A stretch of DNA of 51,599 nucleotides from Oscillospiraceae bacterium (GTDB lineage: Bacteria > Bacillota > Clostridia > Oscillospirales > Ruminococcaceae). The position numbers and the translations under genes are program-made. Below, piece after piece: positions 18,083 to 27,461 of this stretch (position 1 is its first letter; each line of letters opens with the position of its first letter). The stretch covers positions 1 to 51,599 of the forward strand of contig CADASU010000007.1 of the NCBI GenBank assembly GCA_902790675.1, written 5' to 3'. The notes under the pieces were generated by a model. That model did no database searches. It worked only from the letters and a program-made list of their open reading frames with translations, and had not been told where the DNA came from.

Positions 18083-18703
18083 TTAATTATATTTATTCAT
18101 TGCTTCTTCTATTTTTCCACAAACTATTAGTTTCAATGCCTCAACAACATGCCCGGTTGCTTCGTCAATTTTGATCATATCATTATCATCAAAACGGGAA
18201 AGAACCCATCGGCCAAGATCATATTCAGGGCTAGGCTTAGCTCCAACACCAATCTTTATTCGACTAAAAGTTTCTTCTCCTGTAGAATATATTATACTTT
18301 TAATTCCATTATGTCCTCCAGCGCTGCCATGCCTTTTAATTCTTATTCTGCCAGGATCAAAAGAAATATCATCAAACAAGACTATTATATCGCTTATATT
18401 AAGCTTATAGTAAGCCCGCGCCGCTTCAACCGCAACCCCGCTTTCGTTCATAAAGGTTAGCGGCTTAACCAACAAACATCTAACATCATTAATAACGCCA
18501 TCTCCAACAAAAGCGTCAAACTTATGTTTATCAACACTTATATTAAATTCTTTTGCTATAGCATCTATAGCTCTAAAACCAACATTATGTCGTGTATTAT
18601 CATATTTAGGGCCAGGATTTCCAAGGCCAACAACTATTTTTTGAATAGGCCCAACATTGTTAGACCTATTTTTTAGCTTTTCAAACATATCAAACATACT
18701 CAT
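18083..18703 (-). CDS. pth: Peptidyl-tRNA hydrolase
   Basis: 206 aa. VVGLGNPGPKYDNTRHNVGF carries the substrate-binding Asn and catalytic His. FMNESG, LFDDISFDPGRIRIK and GSAGGHNGIKSI are the other family blocks. It recycles peptidyl-tRNA released from ribosomes. About 20 extra residues precede the first motif (MSMFDMFEKLKNRS...), so the start could be later, although no better ribosome binding site is evident. It begins 6 bp after the prs stop. Confidence 0.95.
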   Translation of the reverse strand: MSMFDMFEKLKNRSNNVGPIQKIVVGLGNPGPKYDNTRHNVGFRAIDAIAKEFNISVDKHKFDAFVGDGVINDVRCLLVKPLTFMNESGVAVEAARAYYKLNISDIIVLFDDISFDPGRIRIKRHGSAGGHNGIKSIIYSTGEETFSRIKIGVGAKPSPEYDLGRWVLSRFDDNDMIKIDEATGHVVEALKLIVCGKIEEAMNKYN

Positions 18704-18709
18704 AATAAA

Positions 18710-19669
18710 TCACCCAAACAAAGGAGATATCGATTGGTCTTCATATACTCTCTGAATTGATTCAGCAAAAACCGGAGCAACCGATATAACTTTTATTTTA
18801 TCAATTTGTTTTTCTGTTGGAAGTAGAATTGTATCTAAAATAACAAGTTCTTTAATAACCGAGTTTTGTATTCTATCGATTGCTGGGCCCGACAAAACTC
18901 CATGCGTTGCACACGCATATACTTCTTTTGCCCCTCCAATTTCAATTATAGCACTAGCTGCATTGCATAAAGTACCCGCAGTGTCGATCATATCATCAGC
19001 AATCAAAACACGTTTTCCACTAACATCACCAATAATGTTCATAACTTCAGACACATTAGCCTTAGGCCTTCTCTTGTCCACAATAGCAAGAGCAACATTT
19101 AACTTTTCTGCTAAATTTCTTGCCCTAGTAACTGAGCCAAGATCTGGAGAAACAACAATCACATTTTCTCTATCATTTTCAAACAATTTTTGAAAATATG
19201 GCGCAATAACTGGAACTCCAAGTAAATGATCTACAGGGATGTCGAAAAAGCCTTGAATTTGAGGAGCATGAAGGTCCATAGTTAAAATTCTGTCTGCACC
19301 AGCTGTTGTAATTAAATTCGCACATAGTTTAGCAGAAATTGGATCTCTCGATCTTACTTTTCTATCTTGCCTAGCATATCCAAAATATGGAATAACAGCA
19401 GTAATCCTGCCAGCAGAAGCTCTTTTTAACGCATCTATCATAATTAATAGTTCCATCAAATTAGTATTAATTGGATAGCAAGTTGATTGAATAACAAAAC
19501 AGTCCGACCCCCGAACAGATTCTGTAATAGAAACAGAAATTTCTCCATCACTAAAAGTTTCAACAGTTGAATTTCCCATGTTAACTTTTAATTGCTTCGC
19601 AATCATTTCAGCAACTTTTCTATTAGAATTACCAGTAAAAATTTTAATATCCTTGCCGTGCAAACTCAT
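18710..19669 (-). CDS. prs: Ribose-phosphate pyrophosphokinase (PRPP synthetase)
   Basis: 319 aa. [14 protein letters not shown] is the N-terminal motif. [16 protein letters not shown] binds ATP, and [14 protein letters not shown] is the PRPP loop. It makes PRPP for nucleotide, His and Trp synthesis. The start is the ATG at 19669, 9 nt after AGGAGG; an in-frame TTG at 19678 directly abuts the AGGAGG and cannot be used. It is the first gene of the leftward prs-pth-mfd group. Confidence 0.96.
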   Translation of the reverse strand: MSLHGKDIKIFTGNSNRKVAEMIAKQLKVNMGNSTVETFSDGEISVSITESVRGSDCFVIQSTCYPINTNLMELLIMIDALKRASAGRITAVIPYFGYARQDRKVRSRDPISAKLCANLITTAGADRILTMDLHAPQIQGFFDIPVDHLLGVPVIAPYFQKLFENDRENVIVVSPDLGSVTRARNLAEKLNVALAIVDKRRPKANVSEVMNIIGDVSGKRVLIADDMIDTAGTLCNAASAIIEIGGAKEVYACATHGVLSGPAIDRIQNSVIKELVILDTILLPTEKQIDKIKVISVAPVFAESIQRVYEDQSISPLFG

Positions 19670-19755
19670 TAGTTGCAACCTCCTAAAAATTTATTTTCCA
19701 AAATAAAAATAAGGGATAAGTCTTATATAAAAAATATATTTCAGCACCAAAAAAC

Positions 19756-19784
19756 ATTATATACTAATTGAACTATGTTATCAA
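19756..19784 (-). promoter_or_regulatory. Promoter of prs
   Basis: On the minus strand TTGATA (19779-19784), 17 bp, TATAAT (19756-19761), about 85 bp before the prs ATG. It is back to back with the pduL promoter. Confidence 0.6.
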
Positions 19785-19855
19785 CAACAAAATAAAATTA
19801 TAAAACACAAACAATAAATTTACCATTTAATTTGCTTTATTTATCAAATTTATTA

Positions 19856-19884
19856 TTGCAATTAAATTTAAAAAGTATTATAAT
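19856..19884 (+). promoter_or_regulatory. Promoter of pduL-like gene
   Basis: TTGCAA (19856-19861), 17 bp, TATAAT (19879-19884), about 86 bp before the ATG. Confidence 0.55.
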
Positions 19885-19970
19885 GAGATTTACCAGTTTG
19901 TTTCACTTTTTAGCAATATAATGGTATTTATTCTTTGTGTAGAGATTTACTCAAAAGGGGTAGTTTTGAA

Positions 19971-20549
19971 ATGGCAAAATCATTCATTATTGAAACTTCC
20001 GCACGCCATGTGCACTTAACTAAGGAAGCAGTTAACATTTTATTCGGAAAAAATTACAAATTAACTCCAAAAAAACATCTTTCTCAACCTGGTCAATATG
20101 TCTGCCATGAAAGAGTTGATATCATGGGTTTAAAATCCACTGTTAAAAATGTTTCAGTTATTGGTCCTGAACGTCCATATGTTCAGGTAGAGGTTTCTTT
20201 AACCGATGCTAGAAAACTTGGGCTAAACGCTCCAATAAGAGAATCTGGAGATTTAACCCATAGCGCAGGATGCACTTTGATTGGCCCAAAAGGTTCTTTA
20301 GAAATTAAGGAAGGCCTCATTATTTCTAAGCGCCACCTTCACGCAACGCCAATCGATGCAGAAAATTTAAATGTAAAAAATGGTGAAATCGTTTGGGTAA
20401 AAATTAAAAATTCAGAAAGATCCACAATTTTTGGAGATGTTGTTGTTAGAATATCCTCCAACTATTCTCTTGCTATGCATATAGATACAGACGAATCTAA
20501 CGCTGCAAATTGTGATGCTAACGCTCAAGGTGAGATTATTAAAATATAA
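19971..20549 (+). CDS. pduL: PduL-type phosphate acyltransferase
   Basis: About 192 aa. The two-domain PduL pattern is present: ETSARHVHLTKEAV (zinc-binding HxH) near the N-terminus and IISKRHLHATP in the second half, with DIMGLKSTVKNVSVIGPERP and QVEVSLTDARKLGL between. PduL interconverts acyl-CoA and acyl-phosphate. Without any microcompartment genes around it, it probably acts as the phosphotransacetylase that lets acetyl-CoA from pyruvate formate-lyase (34.4 kb) yield acetyl-phosphate. I chose the ATG at 19971 because AAAAGGGG lies 10 nt upstream; a TTG at 19935 has no ribosome binding site. No encapsulation peptide is visible at the N-terminus. Confidence 0.9.
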   Translation: MAKSFIIETSARHVHLTKEAVNILFGKNYKLTPKKHLSQPGQYVCHERVDIMGLKSTVKNVSVIGPERPYVQVEVSLTDARKLGLNAPIRESGDLTHSAGCTLIGPKGSLEIKEGLIISKRHLHATPIDAENLNVKNGEIVWVKIKNSERSTIFGDVVVRISSNYSLAMHIDTDESNAANCDANAQGEIIKI

Positions 20550-20673
20550 ACATTTTATAAAAATTTATACATTGTTTTCAACTCATTTACCCAAAATATT
20601 AAGCGCTCTTGTAAGTTATTTATTAATCTTTAAATTTAAGTTATATATTTTATAGTTAGGAGTGAATTAAAAG

Positions 20674-20967
20674 ATGGGCAAAAGCAATTTCTTTTTATAT
20701 AAGAAAAAACCGTTAGTTAGAAAAGATAATGTAATATATTATGGCCATATGTATGAGAGTGTTGTTGCAATGTTAACCATTAAATCAACTCACAAAATAA
20801 AAAATTTAAACGTAGGTGATGATATTCAAATACAATTAATTTCAACCGATCCAAAAGCATCACCAAAAGATGTGGTAATTAAACATAGCGAAAAAAATAG
20901 TCTCTTTGACGCTTTAGATATAGCACAAATTTGGATAGATCGCTATACAAAAAAATTAAGCAAATAA
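20674..20967 (+). CDS. Small conserved-looking protein of unknown function
   Basis: 97 aa, soluble, basic, no signal peptide or membrane helix. It starts MGKSNFFLYKKKPLVRKDNV, has an internal LISTDPKASPKD and an amphipathic C-terminal helix SLFDALDIAQIWIDRYTKKL. TTAGGAGTG precedes the ATG, and a hairpin terminator follows. The codon pattern and ribosome binding site support a real gene. I recognise no domain. Confidence 0.7.
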   Translation: MGKSNFFLYKKKPLVRKDNVIYYGHMYESVVAMLTIKSTHKIKNLNVGDDIQIQLISTDPKASPKDVVIKHSEKNSLFDALDIAQIWIDRYTKKLSK

Positions 20968-20983
20968 TTATATTACTGTTTTT

Positions 20984-21027
20984 GTTGCCTTATGTTTATA
21001 AACTGTATCGGGCAACTTTCTTTTTTT
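20984..21027 (+). terminator. Terminator after the 97-aa gene
   Basis: GTTGCC (20984-20989) pairs with GGCAAC (21011-21016), extended by a G-T pair, and is followed by a pyrimidine-rich T run. Confidence 0.5.
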
Positions 21028-21652
21028 AATAAAACTAAATAAAAAAATTGTATCAAATTATTTCTAATAGACATAATTTTGTAGTGGATTTTGATTAAAT
21101 TTCAGCATATATGTGCAAATATTACAATAAAACGCAAAAAAAGCTTGCATTATCCACAATATTGAGTTAATATATAAATCGCGATTCGTAAGACTACATC
21201 AGTCTAATTATTTTAAAAATTGTTTAAAACAATTAACTGCTAATTTAAAACTATATTTTAAAACATATTTTTATGTTTGTTGATTTTTTTAATTTATTTT
21301 TGCTAAATTTTGTAATACAAATATAAATTTAATGTAAAAAATTGATTGTTGTATTTATAATTAATTATGTTATATTACTAGTTTTTTACAAAAACGTATA
21401 ATATTTTTTCATTTTTTGAATATTTTTATAAAAATTTGCATAAAATTATATCAGGAACTTTTGTTCCTATCTAAATATAACAAAAATTTAGTATATAATT
21501 TGCAAAAATGCTTATTATTACCAGCTTTTTACTGATTTTTAATTATAATTTTTTTGTCTAATCCGCTTTATACCAAGCGTATAAAAGCAATGATTTTTCC
21601 AATAGGTATATGAAATTTAGTCCTAACATTGAATTATCGCTATAAAAACTAG
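21028..21652. other. Long AT-rich intergenic stretch
   Basis: About 600 bp with no supportable gene. It contains one exact DnaA-box match, TTATCCACA (21150-21158), and a short hairpin AGGAAC-TTTT-GTTCCT near 21453-21468. I see no repeat array or recognisable RNA. Confidence 0.4.
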
Positions 21653-21681
21653 TTGACAGCCTGATGAATAAGATGTATAAT
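21653..21681 (+). promoter_or_regulatory. Perfect consensus promoter of the HU gene
   Basis: TTGACA (21653-21658), 17 bp, TATAAT (21676-21681). All consensus positions match, and a leader of about 80 nt leads to the ATG. This fits the very high expression usual for HU. Confidence 0.82.
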
Positions 21682-21767
21682 CTTCTTGAAGTACATTAAG
21701 CGCTCCAAATTAGTGCATAGTTAATTGTTTAGTAACAAAAATCGATGTTGAAAATGGAGGTATTTTA

Positions 21768-22043
21768 ATGACTAAATCGGATTTAATAACAACTGTAGCA
21801 GGATCAACAGGTTTAACTAAGAAAGATACTGAAAAGGTAGTTTCAGGATTTTTGGCAGCTGTAACAGATGCTCTTGCTTCTGGGGACAAAGTTCAAGTTG
21901 TTGGTTTTGGAACATTTGAGGTTCGTGATCGTAAAGAACGTGAAGGCCGTAATCCTTCTACCGGTGAACCTATGACTATTCCAGCAAGTCGTGTCCCTGC
22001 TTTTAAGGCTGGAAAAGCTCTTAAAGACGCTGTTGCAAAGTAG
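21768..22043 (+). CDS. hup: HU-family DNA-binding protein
   Basis: 91 aa, the standard HU length. MTKSDLITTVAGSTGLTKKD begins the dimerisation helices. VQVVGFGTFEVRDRKEREGRNPSTGEP leads into the DNA-binding arm, whose tip has IPASRVPAFKAGK. It is a nucleoid protein that bends DNA without sequence specificity. A GGAGG ribosome binding site, a perfect promoter and a strong terminator make it a single-gene unit ahead of the rqcP block. Confidence 0.95.
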   Translation: MTKSDLITTVAGSTGLTKKDTEKVVSGFLAAVTDALASGDKVQVVGFGTFEVRDRKEREGRNPSTGEPMTIPASRVPAFKAGKALKDAVAK

Positions 22044-22061
22044 TTTGGTTATATTTTTTAT

Positions 22062-22099
22062 AAAAACGCTATCATTGTCTATTTATGATAGTGTTTTTT
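22062..22099 (+). terminator. Terminator of the HU gene
   Basis: AAAAACGCTATCAT pairs with ATGATAGTGTTTTT (one G-T) around a 9-nt loop, with a T run. Confidence 0.8.
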
Positions 22100-22154
22100 A
22101 TTTAAAAAATAATAAACATTAAGTTCATAAAAATCTGTATAAGGGGGCAAGACG

Positions 22155-22397
22155 TTGAGATTAGATAAATTTTTAAAAATTTCCAGGCTTATTAAACGCC
22201 GTACCGTAGCTAACGAAGCATGCGATGCAGGAAAAATTTTAGTAAACCAAAAAGTAGCACGTGCTTCATATTCGGTTAAAGAAAATGATGTTGTAGAAAT
22301 TAATATAAGCAGCAAGCCACTTAAAGTGCGTATCAAGAAAATTTTAGAACACGCTAATAAAGAAAATACAAGTGAAATGTACGAAATGCTGCAATAA
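22155..22397 (+). CDS. rqcP: S4-domain ribosome quality-control factor RqcP (YabO)
   Basis: 80 aa and almost entirely an S4 domain: RLDKFLKISRLIKRRTVANE, then GKILVNQKVARASYSV. Firmicute RqcP binds the 50S subunit and helps RqcH add C-terminal Ala tails to stalled nascent chains. The position between HU and yabP is the same as yabO in Bacillus. The start is TTG at 22155, 7 nt after AAGGGGG; no in-frame ATG precedes the first conserved Arg-Leu-Asp. Confidence 0.9.
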   Translation: MRLDKFLKISRLIKRRTVANEACDAGKILVNQKVARASYSVKENDVVEINISSKPLKVRIKKILEHANKENTSEMYEMLQ

Positions 22398-22464
22398 TTT
22401 CAATCATACATTGGGCTTAGTCTGAATAAATATTTTATAAACTAAAATATAGGAGGACTAAACC

Positions 22465-22746
22465 ATGATCGAGGAAAAGAAAAGCAAATTATCTCATAAT
22501 ATTATTTTAGAAAACAGAAATAAACTAAGCATTTCCGGAGTTAATGACGTAGATAGTTTTGACGAAAAGCAAATTTCAGCGTTCACCGAAATGGGCTTTT
22601 TAACAATTAAAGGCTCTAATTTACACATAAATCGATTTAACACTCAAAATGGTGAGTTAAATTTATCAGGAAAAATTGATAGTTTTTGCTATTCTAATCG
22701 CGAAAAAATATCAACAACCAACTTTATATCCAAGCTATTCAAATGA
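22465..22746 (+). CDS. yabP: Sporulation protein YabP
   Basis: 93 aa with family blocks HNIILENRNKLSISGVNDVD, SFDEKQISAFTEMGFLTIKG and LHINRFNTQNGELNLSGKID. YabP is a mother-cell sporulation protein of the YabP/YqfC family. AGGAGG is 9 nt upstream of the ATG, and the stop overlaps the yabQ start (ATGA). Confidence 0.9.
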   Translation: MIEEKKSKLSHNIILENRNKLSISGVNDVDSFDEKQISAFTEMGFLTIKGSNLHINRFNTQNGELNLSGKIDSFCYSNREKISTTNFISKLFK

Positions 22747-23252
22747 TGTATATGGCATTTTCACCACCATCAAAAATTTTTTTGATGTCGATATTATTAG
22801 GCCTAAGTTTTGGCGCACTGTGGGATATTTTCCGAATATTGCGTCTTAGCATTCCTTCTGGAAAAGTGTTAGTATTTATTCAAGATGTGATATACTGTTT
22901 GATTATTTGTTTATCTACTTTAATCTTTTTTTACTTTTTTACCTTTGGTGGCTTTAGATTTTTTGTATTGATAGGTGAATTTTTTGGATTTATAATTTAT
23001 TATTTTACTGTAGGTCATATTGTTTTTAATATTTTCAAAGTAATTATACGCTTTATTCACAAAATAATTTGGTTTTTAACATGGCCCATCAGGAAAATTT
23101 TTGCCAAAATACTGTGTTATTTGAAAAAAATATTGCGCATATTCAACAAAAAAATCAAAAAACATCTATGTATTCCAAAAAAATTCTTGCATTTAAACAA
23201 TATATCATTGTATAATATTATAAAATCAAAGTTTACGAAATTTAATAAATAA
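22743..23252 (+). CDS. yabQ: Sporulation membrane protein YabQ
   Basis: 169 aa. Three or four hydrophobic segments occupy the first 110 residues (LMSILLGLSFGALWDIFRIL, VIYCLIICLSTLIFFYFFTF, LIGEFFGFIIYYFTVGHIVF). A basic tail rich in Lys and Phe follows. YabQ is needed for spore cortex formation in Bacillus. It overlaps yabP by 4 bp. Confidence 0.88.
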   Translation: MMYMAFSPPSKIFLMSILLGLSFGALWDIFRILRLSIPSGKVLVFIQDVIYCLIICLSTLIFFYFFTFGGFRFFVLIGEFFGFIIYYFTVGHIVFNIFKVIIRFIHKIIWFLTWPIRKIFAKILCYLKKILRIFNKKIKKHLCIPKKFLHLNNISLYNIIKSKFTKFNK

Positions 23253-23270
23253 CTGTTTTTAGGGTACAAT

Positions 23271-23570
23271 ATGTTTAAATCTAAAAGTAATAAACGAAAG
23301 TTTAGAAAATGGATTTTTAGAATATTTCTTGTGTTTTTTGCAGCGTGCCTTGTTGTTCAAATTGTGAATATTAATATCAATATATCGCAGAAGCAACGAG
23401 AATTGGTTGCGCTTCGGGAAAAAGTAGATATGCAAATTCACCAAAATCAGTCCCTTCAAAAGCAGTTGGATTTTGGTGTTACAGATGAATATATTGCTGA
23501 GTTGGCAAGAAAAAAATTGAATTTAGTGTTGCCTTCTGAGCGAATTTTTATTGATGTAACAAAAGAATAA
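23271..23570 (+). CDS. divIC: DivIC/FtsB-like septum formation initiator
   Basis: 99 aa: a basic cytoplasmic N-terminus, one membrane segment (IFLVFFAACLVVQIVNI, about residues 18-34), then a coiled coil (QKQRELVALREKVDMQIHQN) and the short conserved end DEYIAELARKKLNLVLPSER. It is part of the divisome FtsB-FtsL-type complex. Its place between yabQ and yabR matches Bacillus. Confidence 0.88.
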   Translation: MFKSKSNKRKFRKWIFRIFLVFFAACLVVQIVNININISQKQRELVALREKVDMQIHQNQSLQKQLDFGVTDEYIAELARKKLNLVLPSERIFIDVTKE

Positions 23571-23606
23571 ATGTTTTTTCATTTTTAAGGAGGTTCTTTA
23601 ATTTAA

Positions 23607-24077
23607 ATGCAACTTGATGTTGGAGCCATAGTTGAAGGTAAAGTTACCGGGATAACTAAATTTGGTGCGTTTGTGGAAATTGAAAAAGGAGTTAACGGGT
23701 TGATCCACATTTCTGAAATCTCTGACTCTTTTGTAACTGATGTGTCGGACTTTTTGGAAAAAGGCGATCTAATTAAAGCTAAAGTATTGTCTGCAGATAA
23801 TGGAAAAATTAGCTTATCCTTAAAGGCTGTTGGTCCGGTTTCTCCTAAAAATCACTCTAACCAAAACAAATCTAATGATAGTGCTACGGATTATAAAAAT
23901 GATAGAGATAATGCTGAGTCAAAAGAACCGCCAAAGGTCTATAAACCATTCAAAAAAGATGAGCCTTTATCTTTTGAAGAAATGCTTAGTCGTTTTAAAA
24001 AGAGCAGTGAAGAAAAAATGTCTGACATAAAGCGTAATATTGATAATAAAAGAGGCTCATATTCTAAGAAACGTTAG
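23607..24077 (+). CDS. yabR: S1-domain RNA-binding protein (YabR-like)
   Basis: 156 aa. A single S1 domain covers residues 1-72 (VGAIVEGKVTGITKFGAFVE, GLIHISEIS, GDLIKAKVLSADNGKISLSL). The rest is a charged, low-complexity tail with EPLSFEEMLSRFKKSSEEK. Homologues bind RNA and ribosomes. AAGGAGG lies about 13 nt before the ATG, a little far. It is the last gene of the block and is followed by a 16-bp perfect hairpin. Confidence 0.88.
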   Translation: MQLDVGAIVEGKVTGITKFGAFVEIEKGVNGLIHISEISDSFVTDVSDFLEKGDLIKAKVLSADNGKISLSLKAVGPVSPKNHSNQNKSNDSATDYKNDRDNAESKEPPKVYKPFKKDEPLSFEEMLSRFKKSSEEKMSDIKRNIDNKRGSYSKKR

Positions 24078-24096
24078 TGCCTTTAAAATTTATATG

Positions 24097-24147
24097 AAAC
24101 ACAGCTTTAATGAAACAATAGTTTACATTAAAGCTGTGTTTTTTTAT
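24097..24147 (+). terminator. Terminator of the rqcP-yabR block
   Basis: A perfect 16-bp stem (AAACACAGCTTTAATG with its complement) around 13 nt, followed by T residues. Confidence 0.85.
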
Positions 24148-24152
24148 CAAAC

Positions 24153-24190
24153 AAAAATACAATTCCTTAAAAGTTAGGAACTGCATTTTT
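24153..24190 (-). terminator. Terminator of gdhA
   Basis: On the minus strand ATGCAGTTCCT pairs with AGGAATTGTAT (two G-T pairs) around a short loop, followed by T residues. It sits 20 bp past the gdhA stop. Confidence 0.6.
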
Positions 24191-24209
24191 AACAATATCA
24201 AACTATTTT

Positions 24210-25562
<1,353 letters not shown>

Positions 25563-25622
25563 TCACAACCCTTTCAATTTATTTCTCATAGATAATAAAA
25601 TTTCGTTTTAAAAAACAATATA

Positions 25623-25651
25623 ATTATACTACTTTCCATGTTAAATTGCAA
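25623..25651 (-). promoter_or_regulatory. Promoter of gdhA
   Basis: On the minus strand TTGCAA (25646-25651), 17 bp, TATAAT (25623-25628), about 64 bp before the ATG. Confidence 0.6.
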
Positions 25652-25800
25652 GCAAAATTTTTGAATTTTTGAAATATTTTATAATAAAAATTTCACAATC
25701 AATCTAACAAAACCATAAAAATCTATATTAATGTCAAATATTGCGGTTTATTTGAAACATTTTCAAAAAATTATTTCAAATATATGTAACCTTTTTGTTG

Positions 25801-25829
25801 TTGTCTTTAAAATTTTATTATGTTATAAT
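25801..25829 (+). promoter_or_regulatory. Promoter of the PII-like gene
   Basis: TTGTCT (25801-25806), 17 bp, TATAAT (25824-25829), 43 bp before the ATG. Diverges from the gdhA promoter within a 312-bp gap that otherwise shows nothing clear. Confidence 0.55.
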
Positions 25830-25871
25830 TTTAAATAATAGAAAAATAATATTTTAGGGAGAATAGGTTTT

Positions 25872-26252
25872 ATGAAATTACTTGTGTTTGTATTGAATAA
25901 CATAAATAAATTAGACGAATTTTTAGTAGAACTATCTAAACGCGGCCTAAACGGAGCAACCATAATTAATTCAATAGGAATAGCTCAATCGCTATACAAA
26001 TCTAAAAGCTCAAACACATATCAAAGTGTTATAATTAATTCGCTAAGAGCTCTGCTGGAAAGCACAGATCATCACGAAAATAGAACTATATTTTCTGTTG
26101 TTGACGAATCTCAAGAAAAGATATTTTACAAAGCAGTTGAAAAAGTAATAGGTTCTCTATCAAAAGAAAATTCAGGGATAATTTTTACAATACCAGTAGA
26201 TTCAGTTATTGGTCTCTCGTCTCAAAAGGACAAAAAAGAAAAAGAAGACTAA
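25872..26252 (+). CDS. Small PII-like (ferredoxin-fold) protein
   Basis: 126 aa. The N-terminus MKLLVFVLNNINKLDEFLVE, then LSKRGLNGATIINSIGIAQS, and the strand IIFTIPVDSVIGL near the end follow the beta-alpha-beta order of PII-like signalling proteins (KLxxVxxxxExLDEVLxxLxxxGVxGATVxxxxG). The middle (residues 45-85) differs from GlnB and lacks a recognisable T-loop. Divergent placement beside gdhA suggests a link with nitrogen status. Fold call is by pattern; ligand unknown. Confidence 0.6.
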   Translation: MKLLVFVLNNINKLDEFLVELSKRGLNGATIINSIGIAQSLYKSKSSNTYQSVIINSLRALLESTDHHENRTIFSVVDESQEKIFYKAVEKVIGSLSKENSGIIFTIPVDSVIGLSSQKDKKEKED

Positions 26253-26294
26253 CAAACCAAGTGTTTTTCTATTGCACTTGGTTTGTTAATTTTT
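26251..26294. terminator. Bidirectional terminator between the PII-like gene and sigK
   Basis: A perfect 13-bp stem, AACAAACCAAGTG with CACTTGGTTTGTT, loop 11 nt, with T runs on both strands. It lies between the two convergent stops. Confidence 0.8.
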
Positions 26295-26299
26295 ACAGT

Positions 26300-26986
26300 C
26301 TACTTTTTATTAAAAGCTCTGCTTAAAATGCTAAGCGCCTTTTTTTCTATTCTAGAAACATATGACCTTGATATATTTAATTTTTTTGCTGTTTCGCGCT
26401 GCGTAAGCGGAACTCCTCCATATAGTCCATATCTCATCATTATAACTTTTTTCTCGCGCTCAGTTAATACATCCTCAACATATTTATATAGTTCATCAGA
26501 TTTACACTTAAGTTCAACAATATCCACCACATCCCCATCATCAGCCAATATATCAGAAAATGATAATGAATTTCCATCTTTGTCGGTATCTATAGTGTCA
26601 TTAATATAAACATCATTTGCAGATTTTTTTAAAGAACGAAAATGCATAAGTATCTCGTTTTCTATACATCTTGAAGCATATGTAGCAAACTTTATTCCTT
26701 TTTCAAAATCATAGCTTTCAATTGCCTTAATCAAACCGATCGTTCCAATAGAAATCAAATCATCTTGATCATTTGTAGATGAATAATATTTTTTCGCTAT
26801 ATGTGCAACCAATCGTAAATTGTGTTTAATAAGCAAATCCCGAGCTTCTCCTTCATTCTCCTTCATTTTTTCAAAGCATTCTCGTTCCTTTTGCGCCGAT
26901 AATGGTTTAGGAAATGTATTTCTTTCAATATGTAACGCAAAAAACAAAATATGCTGCAATATTCCTAAAATAGCTCTTATAAACAA
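26300..26986 (-). CDS. sigK: Sporulation sigma factor K (pro-sigma-K)
   Basis: About 228 aa. A hydrophobic pro-sequence (ILGILQHILFFALHIERNTF) precedes FPKPLSAQKERECFEKM. Region 2 has LIKHNLRLVAHIAKKYY, DLISIGTIGLIKAIESYDFEKG and KFATYASRCIENEILMHFR. Region 4 has LTEREKKVIMMRYGL and the helix-turn-helix LTQRETAKKLNISRSYVSRIEKKAL (split by eye). The gene is continuous, with no skin-type insertion. Sigma-K drives late mother-cell transcription after processing of the pro-peptide. I start at TTG 26986: AGAGGTGA lies 5 nt upstream, and the in-frame GTG at 26995 is inside it. That site is buried in a perfect inverted repeat. Confidence 0.92.
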   Translation of the reverse strand: MFIRAILGILQHILFFALHIERNTFPKPLSAQKERECFEKMKENEGEARDLLIKHNLRLVAHIAKKYYSSTNDQDDLISIGTIGLIKAIESYDFEKGIKFATYASRCIENEILMHFRSLKKSANDVYINDTIDTDKDGNSLSFSDILADDGDVVDIVELKCKSDELYKYVEDVLTEREKKVIMMRYGLYGGVPLTQRETAKKLNISRSYVSRIEKKALSILSRAFNKK

Positions 26987-27032
26987 AAAAATCACCTCTA
27001 ATTAGCATATATGCAGTTTAGAGGTGATTTTT
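26987..27032 (-). promoter_or_regulatory. Perfect inverted repeat covering the sigK ribosome binding site
   Basis: Arms AAAAATCACCTCTAA (26987-27001) and TTAGAGGTGATTTTT (27018-27032) are exact reverse complements, 15 bp each. The 16-nt centre contains the palindrome GCATATATGC. In a sigK transcript the hairpin hides AGAGGTGA and ends one base before the TTG start. It could block translation, act as an attenuator, or be an operator. Confidence 0.6.
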
Positions 27033-27215
27033 GCATGACCACAAAAATTAAATTTCAGCTCATATAAAACAACTTATTGTATTTGATATTTTTCACAAAT
27101 TTGTTTTAACTATTTTGTATAAAAAACTATTTGTTTCCCCCTTTTTTTGAGTATAATGTAATATAACCTGTTGTATACTCATTTTTAAAATTAAAATTTA
27201 GGGAGGTTGATTAAC

Positions 27216-27449
27216 ATGTTCAAGAAAAAGGATGTAAAAAAATCTAAAAATATTCCTGAAAATAATAATAGTTCAAGTGGCGAAGAGCTAAGTGAAGACG
27301 AATTGTTTAATGTTGCTGGTGGGCGAAAAAGAATTACGAACCCATTCGGGTCCTCTTCGTTCAAAATGTTCAGGATAAACAAAATATGTGTCTCATCTGA
27401 GGTGCAAAATAAATTTGATAAGAGCGGCAACTACATAGGATATAAATAA
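27216..27449 (+). CDS. Double-glycine-leader small peptide precursor (copy 1)
   Basis: 77 aa. The 36-residue leader begins MFKKKDVKKSKN, is acidic and Asn/Ser-rich, and ends EELSEDELFNVAGG, a double-glycine cleavage motif as in bacteriocin and Nif11-type RiPP precursors. The predicted 41-residue core starts RKRITNPFGSSSFKM and has one Cys. The leader is nearly identical, in protein and DNA, to that at 30250-30438, but the cores are unrelated. GGGAGG lies 9 nt before the ATG; an in-frame TTG at 27207 overlaps it. No modification or export gene is adjacent. Product function (bacteriocin, signal, other) is unknown. Confidence 0.75.
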   Translation: MFKKKDVKKSKNIPENNNSSSGEELSEDELFNVAGGRKRITNPFGSSSFKMFRINKICVSSEVQNKFDKSGNYIGYK

Positions 27450-27461
27450 TAAATGTATAAT

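Noticed and set aside
25670-25695. TGAAAT...ATTTCA inverted repeat upstream of gdhA as an operator
   Set aside because: Six-base arms in very AT-rich DNA are expected by chance, and no second copy is seen.
26300-26986. A skin-type element or recombination site inside sigK
   Set aside because: The sigK frame is continuous through regions 2 to 4, and no recombinase gene is nearby.
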